Shown here one piece after another: positions 1-7,438 of a DNA stretch of 12,609 nucleotides (within the stretch, counting starts at the first letter, position 1; each line of letters opens with the position of its first letter). The DNA is from JANXQG01 sp037147235 (GTDB taxonomy: Bacteria > Planctomycetota > Planctomycetia > Pirellulales > Thermoguttaceae), in assembly GCA_037147235.1 (NCBI GenBank), contig JBAWVO010000188.1:1-12609 (forward strand), read 5' to 3'. A program made the translations under genes and the position numbers. Below the pieces are notes generated by a model, which worked only from the letters and a program-made list of their open reading frames with translations, had not been told where the DNA came from and made no database searches.

Positions 1-1
1 G

Positions 2-52
2 CTGGCCATCAAGCGGGCCATCGTGGATTACCTGGGGCGGACGTACAAGTAG
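2..52 (+). CDS. C-terminal end of an unidentified protein (partial)
   Basis: An open frame enters from the left edge and ends at a TAG at 50-52. Only 16 residues are visible, ending DYLGRTYK. The amphipathic, basic helix-like composition (LAIKRAIVDYLG) looks like a normal protein end, but it is too short to name a family. The frame is inferred because it is the only one giving a plausible peptide up to the first stop. No function is proposed. Confidence 0.5.
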   Translation: MAIKRAIVDYLGRTYK

Positions 53-368
53 GCGGTGTCAAGATCGTGCATGTTAACGCGGGGTATGGTCCTGAGTGGT
101 ACTCCGCCATGGTCCGTGTGAAATAGTACCCCCCCGAAGATCGGTATCCTGCCGTATCAGCCCGCAACGGCCGTTCGCCTCTGCAATGTTTGGATTCGTC
201 CGCTGTGATCGAGAGAAAATCGGCTCCCTGGCCGGCATGGCCGCAATACGGTTGATCGTTGGGTAGGCAGGGATTGTGGTGGCCCCGCTGGGCAACATCA
301 TCTTGCCGCGTTGTCGGCGGTCTCGGCAGCAGGTAGCCGGCTTGCCTTCCGCGTAGTACAATGCCTGC
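53..368. other. Intergenic region without a convincing gene
   Basis: About 315 bases separate the left-edge gene from the membrane protein. Open frames on the minus strand cross it, but their translations are rich in Arg, Pro and Cys, show no recognisable domain and lack ribosome-binding sites. A short inverted pair (GGTACT at 98-103, AGTACC at 125-130) is followed by a run of C, not T, so it is not a convincing terminator. The only regulatory signal I would defend is the -10-like box at the right end. Confidence 0.5.
357..362 (+). promoter_or_regulatory. Possible -10 box giving a leaderless transcript
   Basis: TACAAT at 357-362 matches the bacterial -10 consensus in five of six positions. 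It ends six bases before the ATG at 369. A transcript starting the usual distance downstream would begin at or next to that ATG, and no Shine-Dalgarno sequence is seen before it. No good -35 element sits at normal spacing, so this is only a candidate. Confidence 0.3.
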
Positions 369-941
369 ATGTACTTCATTGCAACGCGACATCTGCATGA
401 CCTTTGCTGGTGGATCATACTTTTCACGGGCTTGTGGGCCGTCTTTTGCGCCTGGCGAGGGCGACTGGCTTGCCTGCCCTGGACGCAGCGAGACCGGCTT
501 GCCGGACTGGTGTTTTCCTCTGCCCTGGCGACTCAACTCCTAGTCGGCTTGGCGATATACCTTCAGAGTCCCCTGGTGCATGGGCTTCTTGCCAGTGGGG
601 CAGCCGGGTTTGACCCGCGGGCCGCCATGTTCTTCGGGCTGATCCATCCCTTCATCATGTTCACGGCCGTCGTCTTGGGGCAGGTCGGCTTCTCAGCCTC
701 GAAGCGGATCAGCGACGACCGCCGCAGATTCCGCGTGGCCGCCGGCTGTTACACGGCCGCGCTCGTGCTGGTGTTGGCGGCCGTGTTCTGGGCTTGGTTC
801 AGCTACGGAAGGTCGCTGCTGCCGTACCACAGTCATGCTGGAAATGCACAATCAAATTCCTTGGAGAAAATTAATGGACACCCTACAAGCCATCCACACC
901 CGCCGCAGTATCCGCGTCTACCAGGACAAGCCCGTGCCTGA
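369..941 (+). CDS. Small four-helix integral membrane protein (cytochrome b-like family by resemblance)
   Basis: This 190-residue protein has four hydrophobic stretches at about residues 12-29, 45-65, 88-108 and 124-145. The layout (HLH before helix 1, a basic loop with a DR pair before helix 2, a histidine in helix 3, then GFSASKR) resembles a family of about 145-150 residue membrane proteins often labelled cytochrome B in Bacteroidetes and planctomycetes. H8, H10 and H93 could be cofactor ligands; haem binding is not shown. The family normally ends soon after helix 4. Here a His/Pro-rich tail of about 38 residues runs 68 bases into the nitroreductase gene. In another frame a TAA at 872-874 would overlap the next ATG as TAATG, so a late frameshift is possible. 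The start is ATG 369, apparently leaderless. The function is unknown. Confidence 0.7.
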   Translation: MYFIATRHLHDLCWWIILFTGLWAVFCAWRGRLACLPWTQRDRLAGLVFSSALATQLLVGLAIYLQSPLVHGLLASGAAGFDPRAAMFFGLIHPFIMFTAVVLGQVGFSASKRISDDRRRFRVAAGCYTAALVLVLAAVFWAWFSYGRSLLPYHSHAGNAQSNSLEKINGHPTSHPHPPQYPRLPGQARA

Positions 942-1383
942 GAACCTGGTCGAGCAAATCCTGACGGCGGCCATGTATGCCCCCAGTGCCGGCAATGCCC
1001 AGCCGTGGCAGTTTGTGGTTGTCAACGACCGCAAGCTCCTCCGGCAGATCCCGAACGTCCACCCACACGCCTCGATGGCCGAGCAGGCCCCGCTGGCGGT
1101 CCTGGTGTGCGGCGACGTGAGCATGGAGAAGTATCCGGGCAACTGGCCCCTGGACTGCGCAGCGGCCGTGCAGAACCTGCTCTTGGCGGCCCACGCCCTC
1201 GGGCTGGGCGGCGTCTGTACCGGGGTCTATCCCGATCAAGGCCGCATGGAGGGCCTCGGGCGGTTGCTCGGCCTGCCCAAGCACATCATGGCCCATACGC
1301 TTGTCGTCTTGGGTTACCCCGCAGAGCAACCGCCCAACGAAAACCGGTACGAGGCAAGCCGCATCCATGTCAACGGTTGGTAG
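874..1383 (+). CDS. Nitroreductase-family FMN oxidoreductase
   Basis: This 169-residue protein is a short member of the nitroreductase fold, whose members use FMN and NAD(P)H to reduce nitro groups, quinones or other substrates in the cytoplasm. Visible family marks are the RRSIR motif at residues 10-14 (flavin phosphate contact), APSAGNAQPWQF at 36-47, the glycine-rich GLGGVCTGVYP at 110-120 and LGYP at 146-149. I chose ATG 874 because GGAG at 863-866 sits seven bases upstream and the family pattern begins at once. The open frame continues to an ATG at 835 that lacks such a site. The gene overlaps the tail of the membrane protein by 68 bases and lies 48 bases before the sulfatase, so the three may share a transcript. 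The length is below that of NfsB-type enzymes but normal for small single-domain members. The substrate cannot be read from sequence. Confidence 0.9.
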   Translation: MDTLQAIHTRRSIRVYQDKPVPENLVEQILTAAMYAPSAGNAQPWQFVVVNDRKLLRQIPNVHPHASMAEQAPLAVLVCGDVSMEKYPGNWPLDCAAAVQNLLLAAHALGLGGVCTGVYPDQGRMEGLGRLLGLPKHIMAHTLVVLGYPAEQPPNENRYEASRIHVNGW

Positions 1384-1420
1384 TTGGCCAAGGACATGGG
1401 ATGAGGATATTCTTTCTCAA

Positions 1421-1426
1421 AAGGAA
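1421..1426 (+). promoter_or_regulatory. Ribosome-binding site of the sulfatase gene
   Basis: AAGGAA lies five bases before ATG 1432. It supports the start that places a complete signal peptide at the N-terminus. Confidence 0.6.
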
Positions 1427-1431
1427 TAAGT

Positions 1432-3018
1432 ATGAAACAAATCCTATTCTTGCTGGTCGTTGCGGGGACCGCCGGTCTTCATGCTGCCGATCGCCCCGAA
1501 GCTAAGCCCAATATCATCGTCATTCTCGTCGACGACATGGGTTTCAGCGACATTGGCTGTTATGGCAGCGAGATCCCCACGCCTAACCTTGACAAAATGG
1601 CGGCTGAGGGTCTGCGGTTCACGCAGTTCTACAATACTGGCCGTTGTTGTCCGACCCGGGCCTCGTTGCTCACAGGTCTTTACTCGCATCAAGCGGGCGT
1701 TGGGCACATGGTTGAAGACCGCAGCGAGCCCGGTTATCGCGGACGGCTCAATGACCGTTGTGTGACGATAGCCGAGGTGTTGCAAGGAGCAGGCTATTTC
1801 ACGGCCATGAGCGGTAAGTGGCACGTGGGGCAGAACCACGGCGTCGTGCCCTGGGAACGAGGTTTCCAGCGGAGCCTCAACGCCCCGGCAGGCGGATTTT
1901 ATTATTGGCACGGCAAACGTGCGGAGTTGTTCCTCAACGGCACACATCTGGCCAATGATGACCCTGCCCTTCCGCACGCCTGGTACACGACGGATCTCTG
2001 GACCGACTACGGCATCCACTTTGTCGACGAGGCCCTGGCGGTGGAGAAGCCTTTCTTTCTCTACCTCGCCTACAATGCACCACACTTCCCGTTACAGGCC
2101 CCACAGGATGAGATCGCCAAGTTCCGCGGCAAGTATCTGATCGGCTGGGACAGGCTTCGTCAACAGCGACATGTCAAGCAAATTGAACTGGGTGTGGTGG
2201 ACAAGACCTGGGCACTTTCACCGCGCCCGCCGGCCGTCGAGGCGTGGGAACGTCTCACGCCTGCCCAGCAGGACCGCTTCGACCACATCATGGCGATTTA
2301 CGCAGCCGTCGTGGCCCACATGGACCGTGCTGTAGGACGGCTTGTCGATGCACTCCGCGAGCGGAAGGTGCTGGATAACACGCTCATACTCTTCCTATCG
2401 GACAATGGGGCCAACGCCGAGAGTGGCCCCAACGGCCGACTGGAGGGGGCGATACTCGGCTCGGCGAACTCCGTCGTCTTCGAGGGTCAATCGTGGGCGA
2501 CGCTCTCGAACACGCCGTTCCGCCGCTACAAGCACTTCAACCACGAGGGCGGCATCGCCACGCCGCTGATTGCGTACTGGCCCGATCGCATTAAGACACC
2601 CGGTGAATTGCGGAAGCAGCCGGGGCATCTGGTGGACATCATGGCCACCTGTGTGAACGTGGCCGGCGCGACATACCCAGCGGAGTTCAAGGGCAAGCCG
2701 ATTCTGCCCATGGAGGGCAAGAGCCTGCTGCCCGCCCTGGACAACAAACCCATCTCACGCGAGGCACTGTACTGGGAGCACGAGGGCAACGCGGCCGTCC
2801 GTGTAGGCGACTGGAAGTTGGTCCGATTGGGGCGCGGCGGATCTTGGGAACTCTATGATCTGGCGGCCGATCGCACGGAATTACACGACTTGGCCGCAGC
2901 CAAGCCGGGATTGGCACGAGAGCTGACCAAAAAATGGGATGCCTGGGCCGAGCGGACGCATGTGAAACCCTATCCCAACGATGGCGCAAAGAAGAAAGGC
3001 AAGAACAAGGAAAGGTGA
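1432..3018 (+). CDS. Secreted arylsulfatase (formylglycine-dependent sulfatase)
   Basis: This 528-residue protein belongs to the type I sulfatases, which hydrolyse sulfate esters, in planctomycetes typically on sulfated polysaccharides. Residues 1-19 form a signal peptide ending LHAAD, so the enzyme should be exported. Active-site features are D34-D35 (calcium ligands), the CxPxR motif at C72-R76, where C72 would become formylglycine, then SGKWH with K129 and H131, SDNG with D324 and N325, and RYKHFNHEGG with K367 and H371. These match the arylsulfatase A-like order. The length is typical, and the lysine-rich end resembles other planctomycete sulfatases. No formylglycine-generating enzyme or anSME is in this window, so maturation must rely on one elsewhere. 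The gene lies 48 bases after the nitroreductase with its own ribosome-binding site. The exact sulfated substrate and subfamily number cannot be assigned by eye. Confidence 0.95.
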   Translation: MKQILFLLVVAGTAGLHAADRPEAKPNIIVILVDDMGFSDIGCYGSEIPTPNLDKMAAEGLRFTQFYNTGRCCPTRASLLTGLYSHQAGVGHMVEDRSEPGYRGRLNDRCVTIAEVLQGAGYFTAMSGKWHVGQNHGVVPWERGFQRSLNAPAGGFYYWHGKRAELFLNGTHLANDDPALPHAWYTTDLWTDYGIHFVDEALAVEKPFFLYLAYNAPHFPLQAPQDEIAKFRGKYLIGWDRLRQQRHVKQIELGVVDKTWALSPRPPAVEAWERLTPAQQDRFDHIMAIYAAVVAHMDRAVGRLVDALRERKVLDNTLILFLSDNGANAESGPNGRLEGAILGSANSVVFEGQSWATLSNTPFRRYKHFNHEGGIATPLIAYWPDRIKTPGELRKQPGHLVDIMATCVNVAGATYPAEFKGKPILPMEGKSLLPALDNKPISREALYWEHEGNAAVRVGDWKLVRLGRGGSWELYDLAADRTELHDLAAAKPGLARELTKKWDAWAERTHVKPYPNDGAKKKGKNKER

Positions 3019-3158
3019 AGTCCTTAACGTCCACGCAGGCGACAGTCAGGCAATAGCCACAATTCTGGCCGATTTGCAGAAGCGGGAGCCACTGTAGACG
3101 CTCCATGGCCGCCGCCCGCTGTGCAGCCGCCTTGCCGGTGGTTCCGGCTTTCAAACCC

Positions 3159-3167
3159 TGGTAGAAT
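3159..3167 (+). promoter_or_regulatory. Possible extended -10 promoter before the UPF0145 gene
   Basis: TGG-TAGAAT fits an extended -10 element (TGn followed by TAGAAT), 88 bases before the start codon at 3256. No clear -35 box lies 16-18 bases upstream, which is tolerated for extended -10 promoters. The call rests on the motif alone. Confidence 0.3.
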
Positions 3168-3255
3168 CAACCGTTGCTCGGGATGACTGGCGTCTGAGAG
3201 TTCGGCGTCGATCAGCCCACCCAACACCCATTCAACATCCAAGGGAATAACGAAC

Positions 3256-3576
3256 ATGATCGTGACAACCGGAAACGACGTGACAGGTCACACCATTGCC
3301 AGCTACATTGGCATCGTGCGCGGGATCGTAGTGCGTTCGCCGAGCATCTCGCAAGGAATCATGGGCGGCCTCAAGCAAATGATCGGAGGCAACATTGAAT
3401 CGTATGCCAAGGTATGCGAAGCAGCCCGCGAGGAAGCCTATGAGCGCCTGGTACAGCATGCCGAGGAAAAAGGGGCGGATGCCATCATTGCCATGCGCTA
3501 CGATGCGACCGAGTTTTCGGAGCGAGCGACCGAAGTGCTCGCCTACGGCACTGCGGTGAAACTTCTCCGCAGTTGA
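3256..3576 (+). CDS. UPF0145 / YbjQ-family protein
   Basis: This 106-residue protein matches the YbjQ/UPF0145 (DUF74) family in length and pattern. It opens with MIVTTGNDVTGH, then YIGIVRGIVVRS, a central helix rich in E, A and K (SYAKVCEAAREEAYERLVQHAEEKGA), and a final strand region with DAIIAMRYDAT and AYGTAVKL. Family members form small oligomeric cytoplasmic proteins whose role is not settled; metal or small-molecule binding has been suggested. AAGGGA at 3240-3245, ten bases before the ATG, supports the start. The gene stands alone between a 237-base leader and a long convergent spacer, so neighbours give little hint of its job. Confidence 0.88.
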   Translation: MIVTTGNDVTGHTIASYIGIVRGIVVRSPSISQGIMGGLKQMIGGNIESYAKVCEAAREEAYERLVQHAEEKGADAIIAMRYDATEFSERATEVLAYGTAVKLLRS

Positions 3577-3649
3577 TCCCGAGCTTGGCAAGCATCTACG
3601 GAAATTGATGCGTCAGAGAGCATTTACCATGCCCAGATCGGTTTTTTTC

Positions 3650-3677
3650 AGCGGCACGAAAGCAGCGGCACGAAAGC
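3650..3677. repeat. Tandem duplication of a 14-base unit
   Basis: AGCGGCACGAAAGC occurs twice in perfect tandem at 3650-3663 and 3664-3677. It follows a run of seven T. No coding role is apparent, and replication slippage is the simplest origin. Confidence 0.85.
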
Positions 3678-3912
3678 AGCCGACTGCCTGAAATATGACG
3701 CTGCATGGCCACCAGCCGAGCGAAATCTGCCGTTTTGCCCAGTTTGATCGGCCGCAGGATGGTTCTGTCCTGGCGGCCGATTGCCTTGTTTACTACTGCC
3801 GCACTGAATGGCTGCCAGTCGTCCAACGCCAACCACACCACCGTTCCCAAACGATCGAAACCATGACCTGACGAGCCGTATGCTCTAATGTGTGCATGTA
3901 CGGGTCCGTGTT

Positions 3913-3940
3913 GGCTCTGGGCAGGCAACCGCCCAGGGCC
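3913..3940. terminator. GC-rich hairpin in the convergent spacer, possible terminator
   Basis: GGCTCTGGGC (3913-3922) and GCCCAGGGCC (3931-3940) pair over ten positions with one G-T wobble around an eight-base loop. A second inverted pair, CCGGTT (3948-3953) and AACCGG (3963-3968), lies beside it. The site is about 47 bases past the kinase-tubulin stop codon on the minus strand. Neither strand shows a T-tract after the stem, so intrinsic termination is uncertain; it could instead stabilise the 3' end. Confidence 0.35.
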
Positions 3941-3986
3941 ACCTAGCCCGGTTTCGGACCGGAACCGGTTTGAGGCGGAGTAGAAC

Positions 3987-6900
3987 CTAGAGCGGCGTCC
4001 AGGCCACGTCCGTCCGCGTGTGCAGACGCGACGCGATCTCGACGGCCTGAAAGCGCTGGTCGAGTATCTTGGCGGCGATCCGTCGCAATGGCTGATCTTC
4101 AACTTCATAGCAAACTAGCATGTCGCTGTCGGCATCGGCCAGCACAGTTGGCGCGGGCGACTCACTGTTGCTAGGAGTTTGCCTAGCCACCGCTGGGGCA
4201 AGTTGTTCAGGGGCGACCACCAACAGTCGTTGCTGTCCCCCGCAACCGGTGAACCGCCGCGGCAACGCCTCCAGCAGCCCAGAGGGGATCTCGAAAAGTG
4301 GCTCGTGCGGACGCTCTTCCAGGGCCGCTGTAGTCTCCTGAATGGCAAAATCCTTCAGCATTTGCAGGATAAGCTTACGCGACATCCGCCGCACGATGAC
4401 GGCCAGCTTGCTGCAGACGTCGCGGGTTTCGGTCGTCGCCGTATGGCGAAGATCTTCCTCTAATGCTTGCTCCATTTCGGCAAGCAACTTCGTCTTGCGG
4501 GCGGCGATTTGCGCGACGGCGACCCGCTGCAATGCCTTCGTACGAATCAGCGATTCGTCAGCAACTCCCGGCGCGGCGGAAAATTGCTCGATCAAACGGT
4601 TAAAGTCAGCGGCGAGGTTTCGCAGCTTGTCGCCCACCGTGGCCACATGTGCGAGTACCATGCTCACGAGGCGACAGAAGGCATTGAGCGTCAATTTGCG
4701 CAGACGCAACTCGAAGTATTCCGACAAGCGATGGTCGGCCACGAGTCGGCGACCAGAGAAGAAGCCACGAAATCGCAGCCAGTTTTTGCTACCCTTCTTG
4801 TCATTCAGTAGCAACTCTTTCAGTGATCGCAATTCGTTGGTTGCTAGTTGGATTGCCGCGCCCGCCTGATGGCTGAGGTCGCGGAGGTGTTCGGTAAGGC
4901 CGTCAGCCATCTGCTGTGCCCCGGCGAGGCGATGCTCGGGCAAGTTGACTAAGCTGAGCAGCCACTGCTGCAATTCCCTGCCCGCTGCCGTTGCGATCTC
5001 TTGAATGGGGGCCTCTAAAGCCGACTCCAGGCAGAGATGGTGCAATTCTTGCGTGCCCTGATAGCGGATCATGCTATCCAATGCCTCAAGGATCACTCTA
5101 CTCGGCGGAATCCGGGTCAGGAAACTCCGCTGTTGAGCGAGATTGTTCAATAGTTCGCCCAATGCCCTGAGCAGATACGATGGACAGTCATTTCCCATCT
5201 GCTCGGCCAGTGTAGCATGAAACCGATGTACGACTCCGTCCAGCGTGATGGCGGCCGCCGTGGTACGGGCGATGATCGTCGCCCGCAGTTCTTCCGCGGA
5301 AATTCCACTTGCAAATTGCGTAGCCAAGAGGTTTGTGGGATCGGATAGTGAAGCGGCGGCTGAATAAGACTGATTCAGCTCGTTGCCTCGCCAGCGGAGG
5401 ATCAAATTATGGCATAAATCATCGACGTCACTGCGAAGTAGGTCGTCCGACGAGAATCCCAACTGGCAAATGCCGAATGTCCGCAAAGTCGGAGCGGCGC
5501 TCGCGGAAGGTTTACCCGCCGGCTGCACCGCGCGGCATTTATCGAAGAAAGCCGCCGCGCTGGTAACCGTGCCATAGTACAAGTACTTCGTCAGCGTGTC
5601 GACGGCTGTCGTGAAGCCATCGGCCTCAAGTTCCTCGCCAAGGTGAACCAGGTACGTATGATTGAACGGTGCGTCTTCCGTTCCAAAGGAGGCCAGGCCA
5701 GCCGCCGGGTCACCCGGATAGAAATGCCCTAGTTCGGCATAGTGATTCAGTTCACCAAGCAAAGCATAGGCGTTGGCCGTGGAGAGCTCGCGGGTCTGCG
5801 GATTGCAGCCCGTGCAATGGGCCAGCACGCCGCACACTGCATCGTCCGGAAGATTCAGCTCGCGCAAGACCTGGCGGACGAGGTAACCGAAGTCCAGCAC
5901 CATGCCGCTCCCCGTTCCACCCGTGGTCGAGGAGACAATGAACACGCGTGGCGATGGATTGCGGAAGGGCAGGCCGGTGGCCGTAGCCGTGGCCACGATG
6001 CCGGCTGGATCGACCGCTGTACGCACCGCGCGCGTCACCTGTTCGATCACCCGCTCCATGTTGTCGACCAGGGCCAGTCGTCCCAGTGGACGAAGACCTT
6101 GAGTTTGGGCATTGCGGGGAATGTTGTAAATCCAGCGGCGGCTTAACCAGTTGAAGCGGCCGTTCGACTCGCTACGGTAATCGGTTGACTGACGCAACGG
6201 CAACAATACGGCCGAATCGTTCCTCAATGGTGCCTGGCCACAGTCGGTGGCCATTTTCAGACTTTCAGCGTCGGTCTCGAAGAGCAAAAACTGCAAGGCC
6301 GGCAGCGCGGCCGGATCGCCGAACCGCGACTCGATCCGTTGATGGAGTGCTTGCAAGGTCCGCACCGCCAAGCCGCCGACGCCAAGAAAAATCGTCGGCC
6401 GACATTCGATCTCCGTGGGATCGAGTGGCAGCGGTGGTAGATTACGCACGGCCAGCGGTGTTTCGGTGACCTGAGTCTTGTTGCTGGACGGACTGTCGGC
6501 GGCTGCCTGGGCTGCGAATATCGCATCCCGCGAAATGACTTCGGTTTCCACGCGTGGCAACGCGGAGATGCTTTCGACTTTCGGCCGCAGCGATGCACGA
6601 ACGGTCCGAGACCGCGGATTGGGCGCGGCGTCCAGGAGGGCCTCGATCATGTCGCGGCAGCTTACAAAACGCTGCTCGGGGTTTTTGGCCAACGCCCGCG
6701 CAATCGTCGGCTCGTCGGATGCCGGCAATCGATCCAGTCGCGGTCGGCTGTGCAGGTGCTGTGCCGCCAACTGGGCCGTGGTGCGGCCTTCAAACGGCGG
6801 CACGCCGGTGAGCATCTCCTGGTAGACGATCGCCAGGCTGTATTGGTCGCTGTGAATACTCGGACGTCCGTCAAATAGCTCTGGCGCGGCATAGACCGGC

Positions 6901-7436
6901 GTCATCCCGCCGATGATCGAACTATTGACGTCTTGGAGATCCTTGACTAGGCCAAAATCAGCCACCTTAATCCGCCCGCCCACCAGAAGCAGGTTCTCGG
7001 GCTTGACGTCGAGGTGCTGCAACGAATATTGTTGACTTATATAATCCAACGCGTCGGCCGCATCGTGCAGGTGGGCCAACAATTCGTTGCGTGGAATGCC
7101 GACAAGATCGACCTGGCGGCATTTGTCAAATTCCTGCTTCAGGTTTGATGTAGCCAACTCGGTGACGATGATCAGGTGGCCGTCGATTCGCTCGATCCGT
7201 TCCAGCGACAACAAGAAGGGGTGGTGGACCTGCTTGATGCGGTTCAGTGCGGCCAATTCCCGTGCCGCTCGCTCGTCGTCGCAGCAGCCGTAAATGATCT
7301 TGATGGCCTTGGATAGTCCGCCCGGAGCGTCGGCCCTCCAGACCTCGCCATAGCCGCCCGCGCCCAATCGCTCGCGGACCAGATAGCCCGGGATCGGTTC
7401 CGTCTGCGAAAACTTCGTGACCTCGGCAATGCTCAT
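3987..7436 (-). CDS. Ser/Thr protein kinase fused to a tubulin-like (Tubulin_2) domain
   Basis: This 1149-residue protein joins a Hanks-type kinase to a tubulin/FtsZ-superfamily domain. Kinase (about 17-270): glycine loop GAGGYGEV at 25-32, K46 in AIKI, HLDVKPEN with catalytic D143 (HLD in place of HRD), DFG at 160-162, APE at 184-186 and DQYS at 197-200. All are intact, so it should be active. A linker of about 70 residues leads to the tubulin-like part (about 346-635): PTIFLGVGG at 348-355 as the first nucleotide loop and TTGGTGSG at 504-511 as the signature loop. The rest (about 690-1040) is mostly charged and helical with no membrane span. The C-terminal 90 residues carry GGQQRLLVV and RLHTRTDVAW, as in other planctomycete Tubulin_2 proteins. 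The ATG is two bases after the AAA+ stop, implying translational coupling. Substrates and polymerisation are unknown. Confidence 0.9.
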   Translation of the reverse strand: MSIAEVTKFSQTEPIPGYLVRERLGAGGYGEVWRADAPGGLSKAIKIIYGCCDDERAARELAALNRIKQVHHPFLLSLERIERIDGHLIIVTELATSNLKQEFDKCRQVDLVGIPRNELLAHLHDAADALDYISQQYSLQHLDVKPENLLLVGGRIKVADFGLVKDLQDVNSSIIGGMTPVYAAPELFDGRPSIHSDQYSLAIVYQEMLTGVPPFEGRTTAQLAAQHLHSRPRLDRLPASDEPTIARALAKNPEQRFVSCRDMIEALLDAAPNPRSRTVRASLRPKVESISALPRVETEVISRDAIFAAQAAADSPSSNKTQVTETPLAVRNLPPLPLDPTEIECRPTIFLGVGGLAVRTLQALHQRIESRFGDPAALPALQFLLFETDAESLKMATDCGQAPLRNDSAVLLPLRQSTDYRSESNGRFNWLSRRWIYNIPRNAQTQGLRPLGRLALVDNMERVIEQVTRAVRTAVDPAGIVATATATGLPFRNPSPRVFIVSSTTGGTGSGMVLDFGYLVRQVLRELNLPDDAVCGVLAHCTGCNPQTRELSTANAYALLGELNHYAELGHFYPGDPAAGLASFGTEDAPFNHTYLVHLGEELEADGFTTAVDTLTKYLYYGTVTSAAAFFDKCRAVQPAGKPSASAAPTLRTFGICQLGFSSDDLLRSDVDDLCHNLILRWRGNELNQSYSAAASLSDPTNLLATQFASGISAEELRATIIARTTAAAITLDGVVHRFHATLAEQMGNDCPSYLLRALGELLNNLAQQRSFLTRIPPSRVILEALDSMIRYQGTQELHHLCLESALEAPIQEIATAAGRELQQWLLSLVNLPEHRLAGAQQMADGLTEHLRDLSHQAGAAIQLATNELRSLKELLLNDKKGSKNWLRFRGFFSGRRLVADHRLSEYFELRLRKLTLNAFCRLVSMVLAHVATVGDKLRNLAADFNRLIEQFSAAPGVADESLIRTKALQRVAVAQIAARKTKLLAEMEQALEEDLRHTATTETRDVCSKLAVIVRRMSRKLILQMLKDFAIQETTAALEERPHEPLFEIPSGLLEALPRRFTGCGGQQRLLVVAPEQLAPAVARQTPSNSESPAPTVLADADSDMLVCYEVEDQPLRRIAAKILDQRFQAVEIASRLHTRTDVAWTPL

Positions 7437-7438
7437 GA

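Larger units (their letters stand above)
3577..3986. other. Convergent intergenic region with a tandem repeat and hairpins
   Basis: About 410 bases separate the end of the UPF0145 gene from the end of the kinase-tubulin gene, which point at each other. A minus-strand open frame crosses it, but it starts inside the kinase gene in another frame and shows no recognisable domain. The spacer holds a 14-base tandem duplication and two inverted repeats, listed separately. Transcription from both sides must end here, though neither hairpin carries a T-tract. Confidence 0.5.

Noticed and set aside
74..427. A 117-codon minus-strand open frame in the left spacer
   Set aside because: It overlaps the start of the membrane protein, has no ribosome-binding site, and its composition (many Arg, Cys, Thr) matches no family I know.
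3596..4108. A 170-codon minus-strand open frame overlapping the end of the kinase-tubulin gene
   Set aside because: It starts inside the well-supported kinase-tubulin gene in another frame, has an Arg/Ser/Pro-rich start, no ribosome-binding site and no recognisable domain.
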